Of a stretch of 55,375 nucleotides of DNA, positions 42,110 to 50,727 are shown one piece after another. Positions within the stretch are counted from its first letter, which is position 1; each line of letters begins with the position of its first letter. The position numbers and the translations under genes are program-made. The stretch covers positions 1 to 55,375 of the forward strand of contig DATJJW010000061.1 of assembly GCA_035491935.1 (NCBI GenBank), given 5' to 3'. The notes beneath the pieces are model-generated. The model did not search any database. It saw only the letters and a program-made list of their open reading frames with translations, and was not told the DNA's origin. Source of the stretch: DATJJW01 sp035491935 (GTDB taxonomy: Bacteria > Pseudomonadota > Alphaproteobacteria > ATCC43930 > CGMCC-115725).

Positions 42110-43819
42110 TCACCTTTTGGGTAGATATAGATCCGTCAACGTCCCCTCGAAGGCGTCGGCCGCCATGCCGATCGTCTCGGACAAGGTGGGATGGGCATGG
42201 ATGGTAAGGCCGATATCGGTGGCGTCCGCACCCATTTCGATGGCGAGTGCCACTTCGGCAATCAATTCGCCGGCTGAGGGGCCGACGATGCCGGCTCCCA
42301 GGATGCGTCCGCTCGTCTCATCGAAGATCAGCTTGGTCAGCCCTTCGTCGCGGCCAAGCGAGAGCGAACGGCCGGAAGCGGCCCAGGGGAAGACGCCTTT
42401 GCCGTAGCGGACCGCCTTGGCCTTGGCTTCGTTCTCCGTCATGCCGGCCCAGGCGATTTCGGGATCGGTATAAGCCACCGCGGGGATGACCCTGGCGTCG
42501 AATGCCTGCTTGTCGTGGCCCGACGCCACCTCGGCCGCGAGTTTCGCCTGATGGACGGCCTTATGTGCCAGCATCGGTTGCCCGACGACGTCCCCGATCG
42601 CGAAGATATGCGGCACATTGGTGCGCATCTGCCCGTCGACCGGGATGAAGCCGCGCCCGTCGATGGCGATGCCGGCGGCGGCGGCACCGAGCTTGGCGCC
42701 GTTTGGCCGCCTGCCGACCGCAACCAGAATCTGGTCGAAGACGGCATTGGTCGTACCATGCGGCCCCGCGAAATGCGCTGTGAGCCCGTCTCTGCCCACT
42801 TCGACGGCGGTCAGCTTCGTGCTGAGCCAGATATGCTCGTGGCGCTTTTCCAACCGCTTCTGCAGCGGCGCCACCAGATCCTCGTCGAGCCCCGGGATCA
42901 GCTGCGCCATCAATTCGACAATGGTGATCCTGGCGCCGAGCGCGCCATAGACCGTCGCCATCTCCAGCCCGATGATGCCGCCGCCCAGGACCAGCAGCCG
43001 CTCGGGAATCTTGTCGAGCGCGAGCGCGCCCGTCGAATCGATGATGCGTGGATCGCCTTGCGGCAGGAAAGGCAGCGTGACCGGTTCGGCGCCAGCCGCG
43101 ATGATCGCCTTGTCGAAGGAAATGGAGATCTCGCCATCGGATGTCCGGACGGAAACGGCATTCGGGCCGGTGAACGTGGCGTGGCCCTGGACCGTTTCAA
43201 CCTTGCGCTGCCTGGCCAGGCCGGCGAGACCATTGGTCAGGCGTGAGACGATGCCATCCTTCCAGCCGCGCAGCTTCGCCAGGTCGATGGCAGGGGGCGC
43301 AAAGGCGATGCCATGGGCCGCGAAGCTGTCGGCGTCGTCCAGTACCTTCGCCGCATGCAGCAGCGCCTTGGACGGGATGCAGCCGACATTGAGACAGACG
43401 CCGCCAAGCCGGTCGCGTGCATCGATCAGCACGACCTTTTGGCCGAGGTCGGCGGCGCGGAACGCTGCGGTGTAGCCACCGGGACCGGCCCCCAGCACCA
43501 GGATCGGCGCGTGCAACGCGGCGGGGCCGGGCGATCGGGGTGCAGCTGCTTGTGCCGGTGCTGCCAGGGTATCGGCGGCGGCCGATGCCGTCTCGATCGT
43601 GACGATAGGGGTTCCCCGACCCACCCGGTCGCCCAGCTTGACCAGGATATCGACGATGCGGCCGGCGACTGGAGCCGGTATCTCCAGCGTCGCCTTGTCG
43701 CTTTCCAGCGTGATCAGCACGTCCTCGACCGCGACGACCTGGCCGGGAGCCACGGCGATGCCGATGACGGGGACGTTCTTGAAATCGCCGATATCGGGGA
43801 TCGCGACCTCGGTCTTCAT
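42110..43819 (-). CDS. Dihydrolipoyl dehydrogenase with N-terminal lipoyl domain (PDH E3)
   Basis: This is a 569-residue protein. Residues 1-75 are a biotinyl/lipoyl domain with the lipoylation Lys in LESDKATLEIP. After a short Ala/Pro linker a flavoprotein disulphide reductase follows: GAGPGGYTAAFRAADLG, the redox-active GGVCLNVGCIPSK, and the C-terminal His-Glu pair in TIHAHPTLSE. It reoxidises dihydrolipoyl groups of the pyruvate dehydrogenase complex. Lipoyl-fused E3 is best known in Neisseria-type complexes. Start at 43819 is the residue at which the lipoyl domain begins. It follows the E2 gene by 20 bases. Confidence 0.93.
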   Translation of the reverse strand: MKTEVAIPDIGDFKNVPVIGIAVAPGQVVAVEDVLITLESDKATLEIPAPVAGRIVDILVKLGDRVGRGTPIVTIETASAAADTLAAPAQAAAPRSPGPAALHAPILVLGAGPGGYTAAFRAADLGQKVVLIDARDRLGGVCLNVGCIPSKALLHAAKVLDDADSFAAHGIAFAPPAIDLAKLRGWKDGIVSRLTNGLAGLARQRKVETVQGHATFTGPNAVSVRTSDGEISISFDKAIIAAGAEPVTLPFLPQGDPRIIDSTGALALDKIPERLLVLGGGIIGLEMATVYGALGARITIVELMAQLIPGLDEDLVAPLQKRLEKRHEHIWLSTKLTAVEVGRDGLTAHFAGPHGTTNAVFDQILVAVGRRPNGAKLGAAAAGIAIDGRGFIPVDGQMRTNVPHIFAIGDVVGQPMLAHKAVHQAKLAAEVASGHDKQAFDARVIPAVAYTDPEIAWAGMTENEAKAKAVRYGKGVFPWAASGRSLSLGRDEGLTKLIFDETSGRILGAGIVGPSAGELIAEVALAIEMGADATDIGLTIHAHPTLSETIGMAADAFEGTLTDLYLPKR

Positions 43820-43839
43820 GCCGGTCTCACCAATGCGCG

Positions 43840-45123
43840 TCAGAGGGAGATGCGGCGGAAATCCGCCAGCAGCGACGAGAGGTAGACCAGGAAGCGCGCG
43901 GCCACGGCCCCATCGATCACCCGGTGGTCCCAAGACAGGCTGAGCGGCATGATGAGACGCGGCTGGAACTGCGTCCCGTCCCAGACAGGCTTCATCTGCG
44001 CCCGTGCCGCGCCCAGTATCGCCACTTCCGGGGCGTTGATGATCGGCGTGAAGCCGGTGCCGCCGATGCCGCCGAGCGACGAGACGGTGAAGCTGCCACC
44101 CTGCATATCGCCGGGCTTGAGTTTGCCATTGCGCGCCAGCGCCGATAGCCGGGCCAGTTCCGCGGCGATGTCGAGTACGCCCGTGGTGTCGGCGTCGCGG
44201 ATCACCGGCACCACCAGGCCCTCGGGCGTGTCGGCAGCGAAGCCCATATGGAAATAGCGTTTCAGGATCAGATCATCGCCGTCGAGCGAGGCGTTGAGGG
44301 TGGGGAATTTCTTCAGTGCGGTAATCGCGGCCTTGATGAGGAAGGACAGGATCGTCGCCTTGCTGCCGGTCTCCTCGTTCACCTTCTGCCGGAAAGCCTC
44401 CAGCGCGGTGACGTCCGCTTCGTCGAAATTGGTGACATGCGGGATGATCACCGCATTGCGGGCGAGATTGGCGCCGGAGATCTTCCTGATCTTGGACAGC
44501 GGCTCGCGCTCGATCGGCCCGAACTTGGCGAAATCGATCTGTGGCCAGGGCAGGAGATCGAGCCCCTGTCCTGCCATCCCTCCGATAGACGAGGGCGGCC
44601 GGGAGATCGCGATTTTGACGAAGTTCTCGACATCCTGCTTCTGAATGCGCCCCTTGGCGCCCGTACCGCTGACCAGGTGCAGGTCGATGCCGAGTTCGCG
44701 TGCGAAGCGCCGTATGGAGGGCGAGGCATGGGGCGGCTGATCATCCGTCGCCATGACCGTCATCCGCACATCGGCGTTGGCCGATATCGATGGCGGAGCC
44801 GATACCAATGCCGGTTCCGCTGCTGGTGCCGCTGCTGGTGCCGCTGCTGGTGCCGCTGCCGGAGGCGGCGGACTGACAGGGGCCTCGGCCGGTTCCAGCC
44901 TCAGGATGGGCGAACCCTCGCTCACCCGATCGCCCACCGCGACCGAGAGCGTCTTGACGGTGCCGGCACGGGGGCTGGGGATTTCCAGATTGGCCTTGTC
45001 CGATTCCACCACCAGCAGGATGTCGTCGATCGCGACCACGTCGCCCGGCTTCACATGCAGTTCGGTGATCGGCACATTCTTGAAATCCCCGATGTCGGGA
45101 ATGGTGATCTCGATGGCGGACAT
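43840..45123 (-). CDS. aceF: Dihydrolipoamide acetyltransferase (PDH E2)
   Basis: This 427-residue protein contains one lipoyl domain (VVESDKANLEIPSP, residues 1-75), an Ala/Pro linker encoded by three exact 12-base repeats at 44819-44854, a peripheral subunit-binding domain (SIRRFARELGIDLHLVSGTGAKGRI) and a catalytic domain ending with SWDHRVIDGAVAARF, the HxxxDG active site. It transfers acetyl groups to CoA and forms the complex core. Start at 45123 follows GGAGA. It lies between the E1 and E3 genes, 46 and 20 bases away. Confidence 0.94.
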   Translation of the reverse strand: MSAIEITIPDIGDFKNVPITELHVKPGDVVAIDDILLVVESDKANLEIPSPRAGTVKTLSVAVGDRVSEGSPILRLEPAEAPVSPPPPAAAPAAAPAAAPAAEPALVSAPPSISANADVRMTVMATDDQPPHASPSIRRFARELGIDLHLVSGTGAKGRIQKQDVENFVKIAISRPPSSIGGMAGQGLDLLPWPQIDFAKFGPIEREPLSKIRKISGANLARNAVIIPHVTNFDEADVTALEAFRQKVNEETGSKATILSFLIKAAITALKKFPTLNASLDGDDLILKRYFHMGFAADTPEGLVVPVIRDADTTGVLDIAAELARLSALARNGKLKPGDMQGGSFTVSSLGGIGGTGFTPIINAPEVAILGAARAQMKPVWDGTQFQPRLIMPLSLSWDHRVIDGAVAARFLVYLSSLLADFRRISL

Positions 45124-45169
45124 GTTCTGTCTCCGGATCTCTCGGGCCATGGACAGGATGGCAGGCGGT

Positions 45170-47842
45170 TCAGCAGGTCCAGGGGGCTGGACGATCCGGC
45201 TCCAGGCCATAGCGCTCGATCGCGGTCTTGAGGGCTCCGCGCTCGATGACGCCGTCGCGAACCAGGGCTTCGACGGCGGCCAGCGCGATGTGGCGGCTGT
45301 CGACCTCGAAGAACCGGCGGAGCGCCGCGCGCGTGTCGCTGCGGCCGAAGCCATCCGTGCCAAGCGTCACGAAACGGGCCTCGACATAGGGGGCAATCAA
45401 CTGCGGCAGTGCACGGACATAATCGGTCGCGGCGACGATCGGTGCCGGGCCCGCCAGCATCGTGCCGACATGGCTCTGCCGGGGCTCGTCTTCCGGATGC
45501 AGGCGATTTTGGCGTTCGATGGCCTGTGCCTCGCGCGACAGCTCCGAAAAGCTGGTGACGCTGTAGATGTCGCAGGATATGCCGAAATCCTGGTGCAGCA
45601 GGTCGGCTGCGGCAATGACCTCGCGCAGGATAGCGCCGGAACCCAGTAGCCGGACACGCTTGGGTGACGTCTCCTCGCCGCGCCCGTCGAAGCGGTACAT
45701 GCCTTTGATGATGGCCTCGGCAACGCCTGCCGGAAGCGAAGGCTGGGCATAGTTCTCGTTCATCACGGTCAGGTAGTAGAACTCGTCCGCCTGCTCCTCG
45801 AGCATGCGGCGCATGCCGTGATCGAGGATGACGGCAAGCTCGCCGGCGAAAGCGGGATCATAGGCACGACAAGTCGGGATGGTCGCGGCGACGACGTGGC
45901 TGGTGCCGTCCTGATGCTGCAGCCCCTCGCCGCCGAGCGTGGTCCGGCCGGCTGTAGCCCCGAGCAGGAAGCCGCGGGCACGTTGATCGGCGGCCGCCCA
46001 GATCAGGTCGCCGACGCGCTGGAAGCCGAACATCGAATAATAGATGTAGAAGGGCAGCAGCGGCAGGCCATGGACGCTGTACGAGGTGGCGGCACTGATC
46101 CAGGACGAGATGGCGCCCGCCTCGTTGATGCCTTCCTCCAGGAGCTGTCCGGACTTGCTCTCCCTGTAAGAGAGCATCGAGCCGGCATCCTCGGGTTCGT
46201 AGAGCTGGCCGACCGGCGAATAGATGCCGATCTGCCGGAACAGATTGGCCATGCCGAAGGTGCGGGCCTCGTCGGCGACGATCGGCACGATGCGCGGGCC
46301 CAGGACCTTGTCCTTCACCAGCGTGCCGAGCATGCGCACGACCGCCATGGTCGTCGACATTTCCTTGCCTTGGGCTTCGACGGCGAAGCCGGCATAATCC
46401 GCCATCGCCGGGACCGCGACGGCCTGGGACGTCGTCGCGCGTGCGGGGATGTAGCCGCCCAGCGCCTCGCGCCGCCGGCGCAGATAGGCCATCTCCGGGC
46501 TGTCCTCGGCGAATTTGTAGAATTGCAGGCCGGCCAGCGCCTCGTCGGAGAGCGGCAGGTGGAAGCGGTCGCGATAAGCCTTGAGCGCGTCGACATCGAG
46601 CTTCTTGGCCTGGTGCGCGGTCATGCGGGATTCGCCGGCGCCGCCCATGCCATAGCCCTTCTTGGTCTTGGCCAGGATGACCGTCGGCCGTTCCCTATGC
46701 GCGCGGGCGGCGGCGAAGGCGGTGTAGAGCTTGCGCAGGTCGTGGCCGCCGCGCTTCAGCGCATTGATCTCGGCGTCGGACATATGCGCCACCAGCGCCT
46801 CGGTATCGGGGTCCAGCTGGAAGAATTTCGCCCGGTTGTAGTCGCCATCCTTGGCGCCGAGGTTCTGGTACTGGCCGTCGACCGTCTCGGCGAAGCGGCG
46901 CAGCAGGACATGCTTGGTGTCCCGGGCGAAGATCGCATCCCACTCCGTGCCCCACAGCACCTTGATCACGTTCCAGCCGGCGCCGGTGAAGAGGGATTCC
47001 AGCTCCTGGATGATCTGGCCGTTGCCCCGCACGGGCCCGTCCAGGCGCTGCAGGTTGCAGTTGATGATGAAGGTCAGATTATCCAGCCGCTCGCGCGCGG
47101 CGAGCGTCAGCGAGGCGATGGCTTCCGGCTCGTCCATCTCGCCGTCGCCGAACACGCCCCAGACGTGCTTGTCCGCCGTATCCTTCAGCGCGCGATCCTG
47201 CAGGTAGCGCATGAACCGGGCCTGATGGATCGCGTTGATCGGGCCGATGCCCATCGAACCGGTAGGAAACTGCCAGAAATCCGGCATCAGCCAGGGATGC
47301 GGATAGGAGCACAAGCCTTTGCCGCCGGTCTCCTGCCGGTAATTGGCCAGGCTTTCCTCGCTCAAGCGCCCCTCGATGAAGGCGCGGGCATAAACCCCGG
47401 GAGCCGAATGGGGCTGGTAATAGACGAGATCCTGGGTCTGGAAGAAATGGTTGAAGCCGACCTCGAAGATCTCGGCCGCCGAGGCGTAGCTGGCGATGTG
47501 GCCGCCCAGCTCACCATAGGCCTGGTTGGCCCGGACGACCATGGCGAGCGCGTTCCAGCGCATGACCGCGACCAGGCGTTCCTCGATCGCGAGATCGCCC
47601 GGGAATATGCCCTGGCGTTCGACCGGGATGGTGTTGCGATAGGCGGAGAAGGGCTGGTGCGAGGACAGGATGCCCAATTCCCGCGCCCGATCCTCCAACT
47701 GGTTCAACAGGAAGCGGCCCCGCTCGGGCCCGGCGTCCCGCAGGACGGCGTCGAGCGACTCAAGCCATTCCTTCGTCTCGCCAGGGTCGGCGTCCAAGGG
47801 AAAGGCGGCGGCGTCGGACCCGGTCTTCATAGCGGCGCTCAT
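45170..47842 (-). CDS. aceE: Pyruvate dehydrogenase E1 component, homodimeric type
   Basis: This 890-residue enzyme is of the AceE type. The thiamine-diphosphate motif is seen in WGVFGDGEMDEPEAIASL and NLTFIINCNLQRLDGPVRGN, and PHSAPGVYARAF and GGKGLCSYPHPWLMPDFWQFPTGSMG are typical of homodimeric E1. It decarboxylates pyruvate and acetylates E2. Start at 47842 has a near-perfect AGGAGG. It leads aceE-E2-E3 and is divergent from an Lrp/AsnC regulator, the probable control gene. Most alphaproteobacteria use the heterotetrameric E1 alpha/beta instead. Confidence 0.96.
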   Translation of the reverse strand: MSAAMKTGSDAAAFPLDADPGETKEWLESLDAVLRDAGPERGRFLLNQLEDRARELGILSSHQPFSAYRNTIPVERQGIFPGDLAIEERLVAVMRWNALAMVVRANQAYGELGGHIASYASAAEIFEVGFNHFFQTQDLVYYQPHSAPGVYARAFIEGRLSEESLANYRQETGGKGLCSYPHPWLMPDFWQFPTGSMGIGPINAIHQARFMRYLQDRALKDTADKHVWGVFGDGEMDEPEAIASLTLAARERLDNLTFIINCNLQRLDGPVRGNGQIIQELESLFTGAGWNVIKVLWGTEWDAIFARDTKHVLLRRFAETVDGQYQNLGAKDGDYNRAKFFQLDPDTEALVAHMSDAEINALKRGGHDLRKLYTAFAAARAHRERPTVILAKTKKGYGMGGAGESRMTAHQAKKLDVDALKAYRDRFHLPLSDEALAGLQFYKFAEDSPEMAYLRRRREALGGYIPARATTSQAVAVPAMADYAGFAVEAQGKEMSTTMAVVRMLGTLVKDKVLGPRIVPIVADEARTFGMANLFRQIGIYSPVGQLYEPEDAGSMLSYRESKSGQLLEEGINEAGAISSWISAATSYSVHGLPLLPFYIYYSMFGFQRVGDLIWAAADQRARGFLLGATAGRTTLGGEGLQHQDGTSHVVAATIPTCRAYDPAFAGELAVILDHGMRRMLEEQADEFYYLTVMNENYAQPSLPAGVAEAIIKGMYRFDGRGEETSPKRVRLLGSGAILREVIAAADLLHQDFGISCDIYSVTSFSELSREAQAIERQNRLHPEDEPRQSHVGTMLAGPAPIVAATDYVRALPQLIAPYVEARFVTLGTDGFGRSDTRAALRRFFEVDSRHIALAAVEALVRDGVIERGALKTAIERYGLEPDRPAPWTC

Positions 47843-47927
47843 GAGAAGCCTCCTGGGCTTTCCTGTTCCGTCAAGCATAGCGGAAGCCGGGCCGCAGGTT
47901 CACCCTATTATGGCTTCTTAAGGCGAG

Positions 47928-47952
47928 TATTTCGGCATATTGTGCTGAATAA
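47928..47952. promoter_or_regulatory. Imperfect palindrome between aceE and the Lrp/AsnC gene
   Basis: TATTTCGGCATATTGTGC followed by TGAATAA forms an imperfect AT-rich palindrome (TTCgGCA-tattg-TGCtGAA core) 28 bases before the regulator ATG and about 85 bases before aceE. Lrp/AsnC proteins bind ~15 bp degenerate palindromes of this kind, so it may control both divergent genes. Confidence 0.35.
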
Positions 47953-47980
47953 TCGAATTTTTCGGATAGTTAAGCTGACG

Positions 47981-48463
47981 ATGGCGTATACCTTGGACGA
48001 TACCGACATCCGCATCCTGGGCGAGCTTCAGCGGGATGCGACATTGACCAATGTCGAATTGGCCGGCCGGGTCAACCTGTCGCCCTCGCCCTGCCTCACG
48101 CGCGTACGGGCACTGGAAAAGGAGGGCTTCATCAGCCGTTCCGTCAGCCTGCTCGACCCTTTGAAGCTGGGGTTGAGTGTCAGCGTCTTCATCCAGATCA
48201 GCCTGGAGCGGCAGGTCGAGCGGGCGCTGGAGGAATTCGAAGCGGCGATGGCCAGTTACGACGAGGTCATGGAGTGTTATCTGATGACCGGCGATTCGGA
48301 TTATCTGCTGCGGGTCGTCGTCGAGGACGTGCATGCGCTGCAGCTGTTCATCACGCGCGAATTGACGAAGATCCCGGGCGTGGCGAACATCCGGTCAAGC
48401 TTCGCCCTGAAGCAGGTCAAGTACAAGACCGCCCTGCCGTTGAAGTCGCCGCGGGCCCGGTAG
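47981..48463 (+). CDS. Lrp/AsnC-family transcriptional regulator
   Basis: This 160-residue protein has an N-terminal helix-turn-helix (LDDTDIRILGELQRDATLTNVELAGRVNLSPSPCLTRVRALE, residues 5-45) and a C-terminal RAM ligand-binding domain (ECYLMTGDSDYLLRVVVEDV). It is encoded divergently 138 bases from aceE, so regulation of pyruvate dehydrogenase is likely. PdhR (GntR) does this job in enterobacteria; an Lrp protein in that place is less usual. The Shine-Dalgarno is weak. Confidence 0.9.
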   Translation: MAYTLDDTDIRILGELQRDATLTNVELAGRVNLSPSPCLTRVRALEKEGFISRSVSLLDPLKLGLSVSVFIQISLERQVERALEEFEAAMASYDEVMECYLMTGDSDYLLRVVVEDVHALQLFITRELTKIPGVANIRSSFALKQVKYKTALPLKSPRAR

Positions 48464-48501
48464 GTCACGATATCCCGATGCCCATGGCGGTGGTGCCGGG
48501 C

Positions 48502-49779
48502 TTACGCCTCGACCCGATTGTCGATGGATATCCCGAGTTTCGGGAGCAGGATCTTGAGGAGCGGCCCGGTCATGACCGTCGTGACGACCGCCATGAGCAC
48601 CAGCATGGTGAAGACCGATTGCGGGATGTAACCCATGCTGAAGCCGATGTTGAGCACGATCAGCTCCATAAGGCCGCGCGTGTTCATGAGCGTGCCCAGC
48701 AGCGAGGCGCCATGATGGCCGACGCTCATGATCCGGGCGGCGACATAGGCCGGGACGATCTTGCCGAGGATGGAGACGGCCAGAATGACGCCCAGCCATT
48801 CGACGGCGGTGGCCGAGGACAGGCCAAGGACGTTGGTCTTGAGCCCCGTCGAGGCGAAGAAGATCGGCAGGAAGAACACCAGCACGAATTGACCGATCTG
48901 GCGCCGCCATGCCGCGACGAAGGCCTTGTGCCGGTGGACCAGCAGCCCGGTGACGAAGCCGCCGAAGATCGAGAAGATGCCCAGCGAATAGGTCCACATC
49001 GCCATGAGGAACATCAGGCACAGGATAAGCGCGATAAGGTTCGGCGGTAATTCGCCGTCCCGCACCGGCATCCGGGCCATGACCCAGTCGACCAGCGGAC
49101 TGCCGACGAACCAGAGCACGGCCATCAGCACGACGAGCCCGCCGACCTGCATGGCGCTGCCGCCGACGGTGAAGTGGCCCGCGGCGAAGGCCGAGACACC
49201 CGCCAGCAGGAGCCATCCGACCACATCGTTGATGGCGGCGGCCGAAATGGCGATCACGCCGGTCTCGGTCTCCGTGAGTCCGAATTCGCGCAGGATGCGG
49301 CCCATCACGGGCACGGCGGTGATCGCCACGGCGACGCCCATGAACAGGCTATAGGTCAAGGAATCGACGCCGGGCGCCAGGGTCGATGCCGATGCCCGCC
49401 CGACGAGGTATCCCAGCACGAAGGGTACGCCGATCGACCCGAGCGCGACCGCGAGGGTCGTGCGGCGGTTCTGCGCGTGCTGCAGATGGCCGAACTCGAA
49501 ATCCGCCCCGATCTGGAACATCAGCAGGACCAGGCCGATCTGGCTGAGGATGCTGATCGTCATCGCAGCCTCGGGCGCGAACAGTGCGTGCGACAGGTTC
49601 GGGAAGAAATGGCCAAGCAGCGAGGGGCCGAGCATCAGGCCGGCGACGATCTCGCCGATCACGCCCGGCTGGTCGAGCCGGCGGAAGACCACATACATCA
49701 ATCGGGCGGTACCGATCATGACGATGAGCTGGATCAGGATGGCGAACAGGATATGTTCGAGCTGATTGACAGAGGTCAT
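48502..49779 (-). CDS. Cation:proton antiporter, CPA2 (Kef/NapA-like)
   Basis: This is a 425-residue membrane protein with about 12-13 segments. PGVIGEIVAGLMLGPSLLG, LSQIGLVLLMFQIGADFEF and SAAAINDVVGWLLL, with the conserved transport Asp, are CPA2 signatures. No C-terminal RCK/TrkA domain is present, unlike KefB or KefC. The ATG overlaps the stop of the UbiE-like methyltransferase (ATGA), so it is co-translated with a biosynthetic gene. It may be part of the pigment locus upstream or support pH/ion homeostasis. Confidence 0.88.
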   Translation of the reverse strand: MTSVNQLEHILFAILIQLIVMIGTARLMYVVFRRLDQPGVIGEIVAGLMLGPSLLGHFFPNLSHALFAPEAAMTISILSQIGLVLLMFQIGADFEFGHLQHAQNRRTTLAVALGSIGVPFVLGYLVGRASASTLAPGVDSLTYSLFMGVAVAITAVPVMGRILREFGLTETETGVIAISAAAINDVVGWLLLAGVSAFAAGHFTVGGSAMQVGGLVVLMAVLWFVGSPLVDWVMARMPVRDGELPPNLIALILCLMFLMAMWTYSLGIFSIFGGFVTGLLVHRHKAFVAAWRRQIGQFVLVFFLPIFFASTGLKTNVLGLSSATAVEWLGVILAVSILGKIVPAYVAARIMSVGHHGASLLGTLMNTRGLMELIVLNIGFSMGYIPQSVFTMLVLMAVVTTVMTGPLLKILLPKLGISIDNRVEA

Positions 49780-50525
49780 GTGGTCCTTGGAATGGAAGAG
49801 AGCAGGGGAACGGAAGAGGGCAGGGCCACGCCGGCGGCGTAGCTGCGGAAGAGGTCGAACCAGGTTTCGCAGACGATGTTCTTGAAGCCGTTGCGTGCCA
49901 TCGCCGCCTGAATGACTTCCGGAGCGATGCAATTCTCCATGGTTTCCCAGTGATAGATCATGAGCGTGCGCACTTCCGCGCGGCCGGTGATCCAGCGGCT
50001 CAGCCAAGGTACGGCATGGCCGAGATATTTGGCGAGCGTGTTGCGAAAGAAGGCCCTTTGCGGGCTGCTGACTTCAAGTAGCAGCAGCTTGCCGTCCGGT
50101 TTCAGAATGCGCCGGAATTCGCGGAAACAGATTTCGATGTCGGCGATGTGCCGGATGGCATAGCCCATGGTGATGAAATCGACCGAGGCATCCGCCAGCG
50201 GGAGCGTCTCGGCGATGCCCTGGATCAGCGGGATATCGAGCTTACGCCGTGCTTCGGCCAGCATCGCCTCGCTGAGGTCGAGACCGATCACCATGCCGCT
50301 GCTGCCGACGATATCGATCGCCGAGCAGGCGATCAGCCCGGTACCGATCGCGACATCCAGGATATGGTGGCCGGACTTGAGACCGGCCCGCAGAAGACAA
50401 CGCCGCCGATACCAGTTGCCCCAGCCCAGGGAGAAAATGTTGTTCACCGTGTCGTAATGCGGAGCGGTTCTATTGAAGAGCTCGCGAACGAAAGACATAG
50501 ATGTCGGTGCCGATTCAGCCATCAT
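49776..50525 (-). CDS. UbiE/COQ5-like SAM-dependent methyltransferase
   Basis: This 249-residue protein has the class I methyltransferase motifs: motif I ILDVAIGTGLIA, the acidic end GLDLSEAML, and FREFRRILKPDGKLLLLEVSSP, close to UbiE. The N-terminal VRELFNRTAPHYDTVNNIFSLG is characteristic of UbiE/MenG. It is an isolated copy beside polyketide-type genes and probably methylates a phenolic or quinone-like product rather than ubiquinone. It is divergent from the halogenase-like flavoprotein gene. Confidence 0.85.
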   Translation of the reverse strand: MMAESAPTSMSFVRELFNRTAPHYDTVNNIFSLGWGNWYRRRCLLRAGLKSGHHILDVAIGTGLIACSAIDIVGSSGMVIGLDLSEAMLAEARRKLDIPLIQGIAETLPLADASVDFITMGYAIRHIADIEICFREFRRILKPDGKLLLLEVSSPQRAFFRNTLAKYLGHAVPWLSRWITGRAEVRTLMIYHWETMENCIAPEVIQAAMARNGFKNIVCETWFDLFRSYAAGVALPSSVPLLSSIPRTT

Positions 50526-50594
50526 CCACCTCCTCTCTTTCCTTTCGAGGCATTGTTCACATTTTTGTCACGCGGGCATTCGAACGTTATTAGA

Positions 50595-50630
50595 CTTTCC
50601 GGAAAGAGAAGCCGGCAAGTAAAATTTTAC
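50595..50630. promoter_or_regulatory. Two perfect palindromes in the divergent promoter region
   Basis: CTTTCCGGAAAG (50595-50606) and GTAAAATTTTAC (50619-50630) are perfect 12-bp palindromes in the 202-base region between the methyltransferase and flavoprotein genes. Either could be an operator or part of the promoters. No regulator gene is adjacent. Confidence 0.35.
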
Positions 50631-50727
50631 GTTGAACATGGTTCCAGTTCTGGACTTGAACTATGATAATAAGGTACCGCACCTTTGAGATGGCGTGTGC
50701 TGGGCGATTGGGAGGGGCTGATCCAAG

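Noticed and set aside
45818..47878. Very long plus-strand extension upstream of the Lrp/AsnC gene
   Set aside because: It is the reverse frame of aceE running open into the regulator; the regulator domain begins at ATG 47981.
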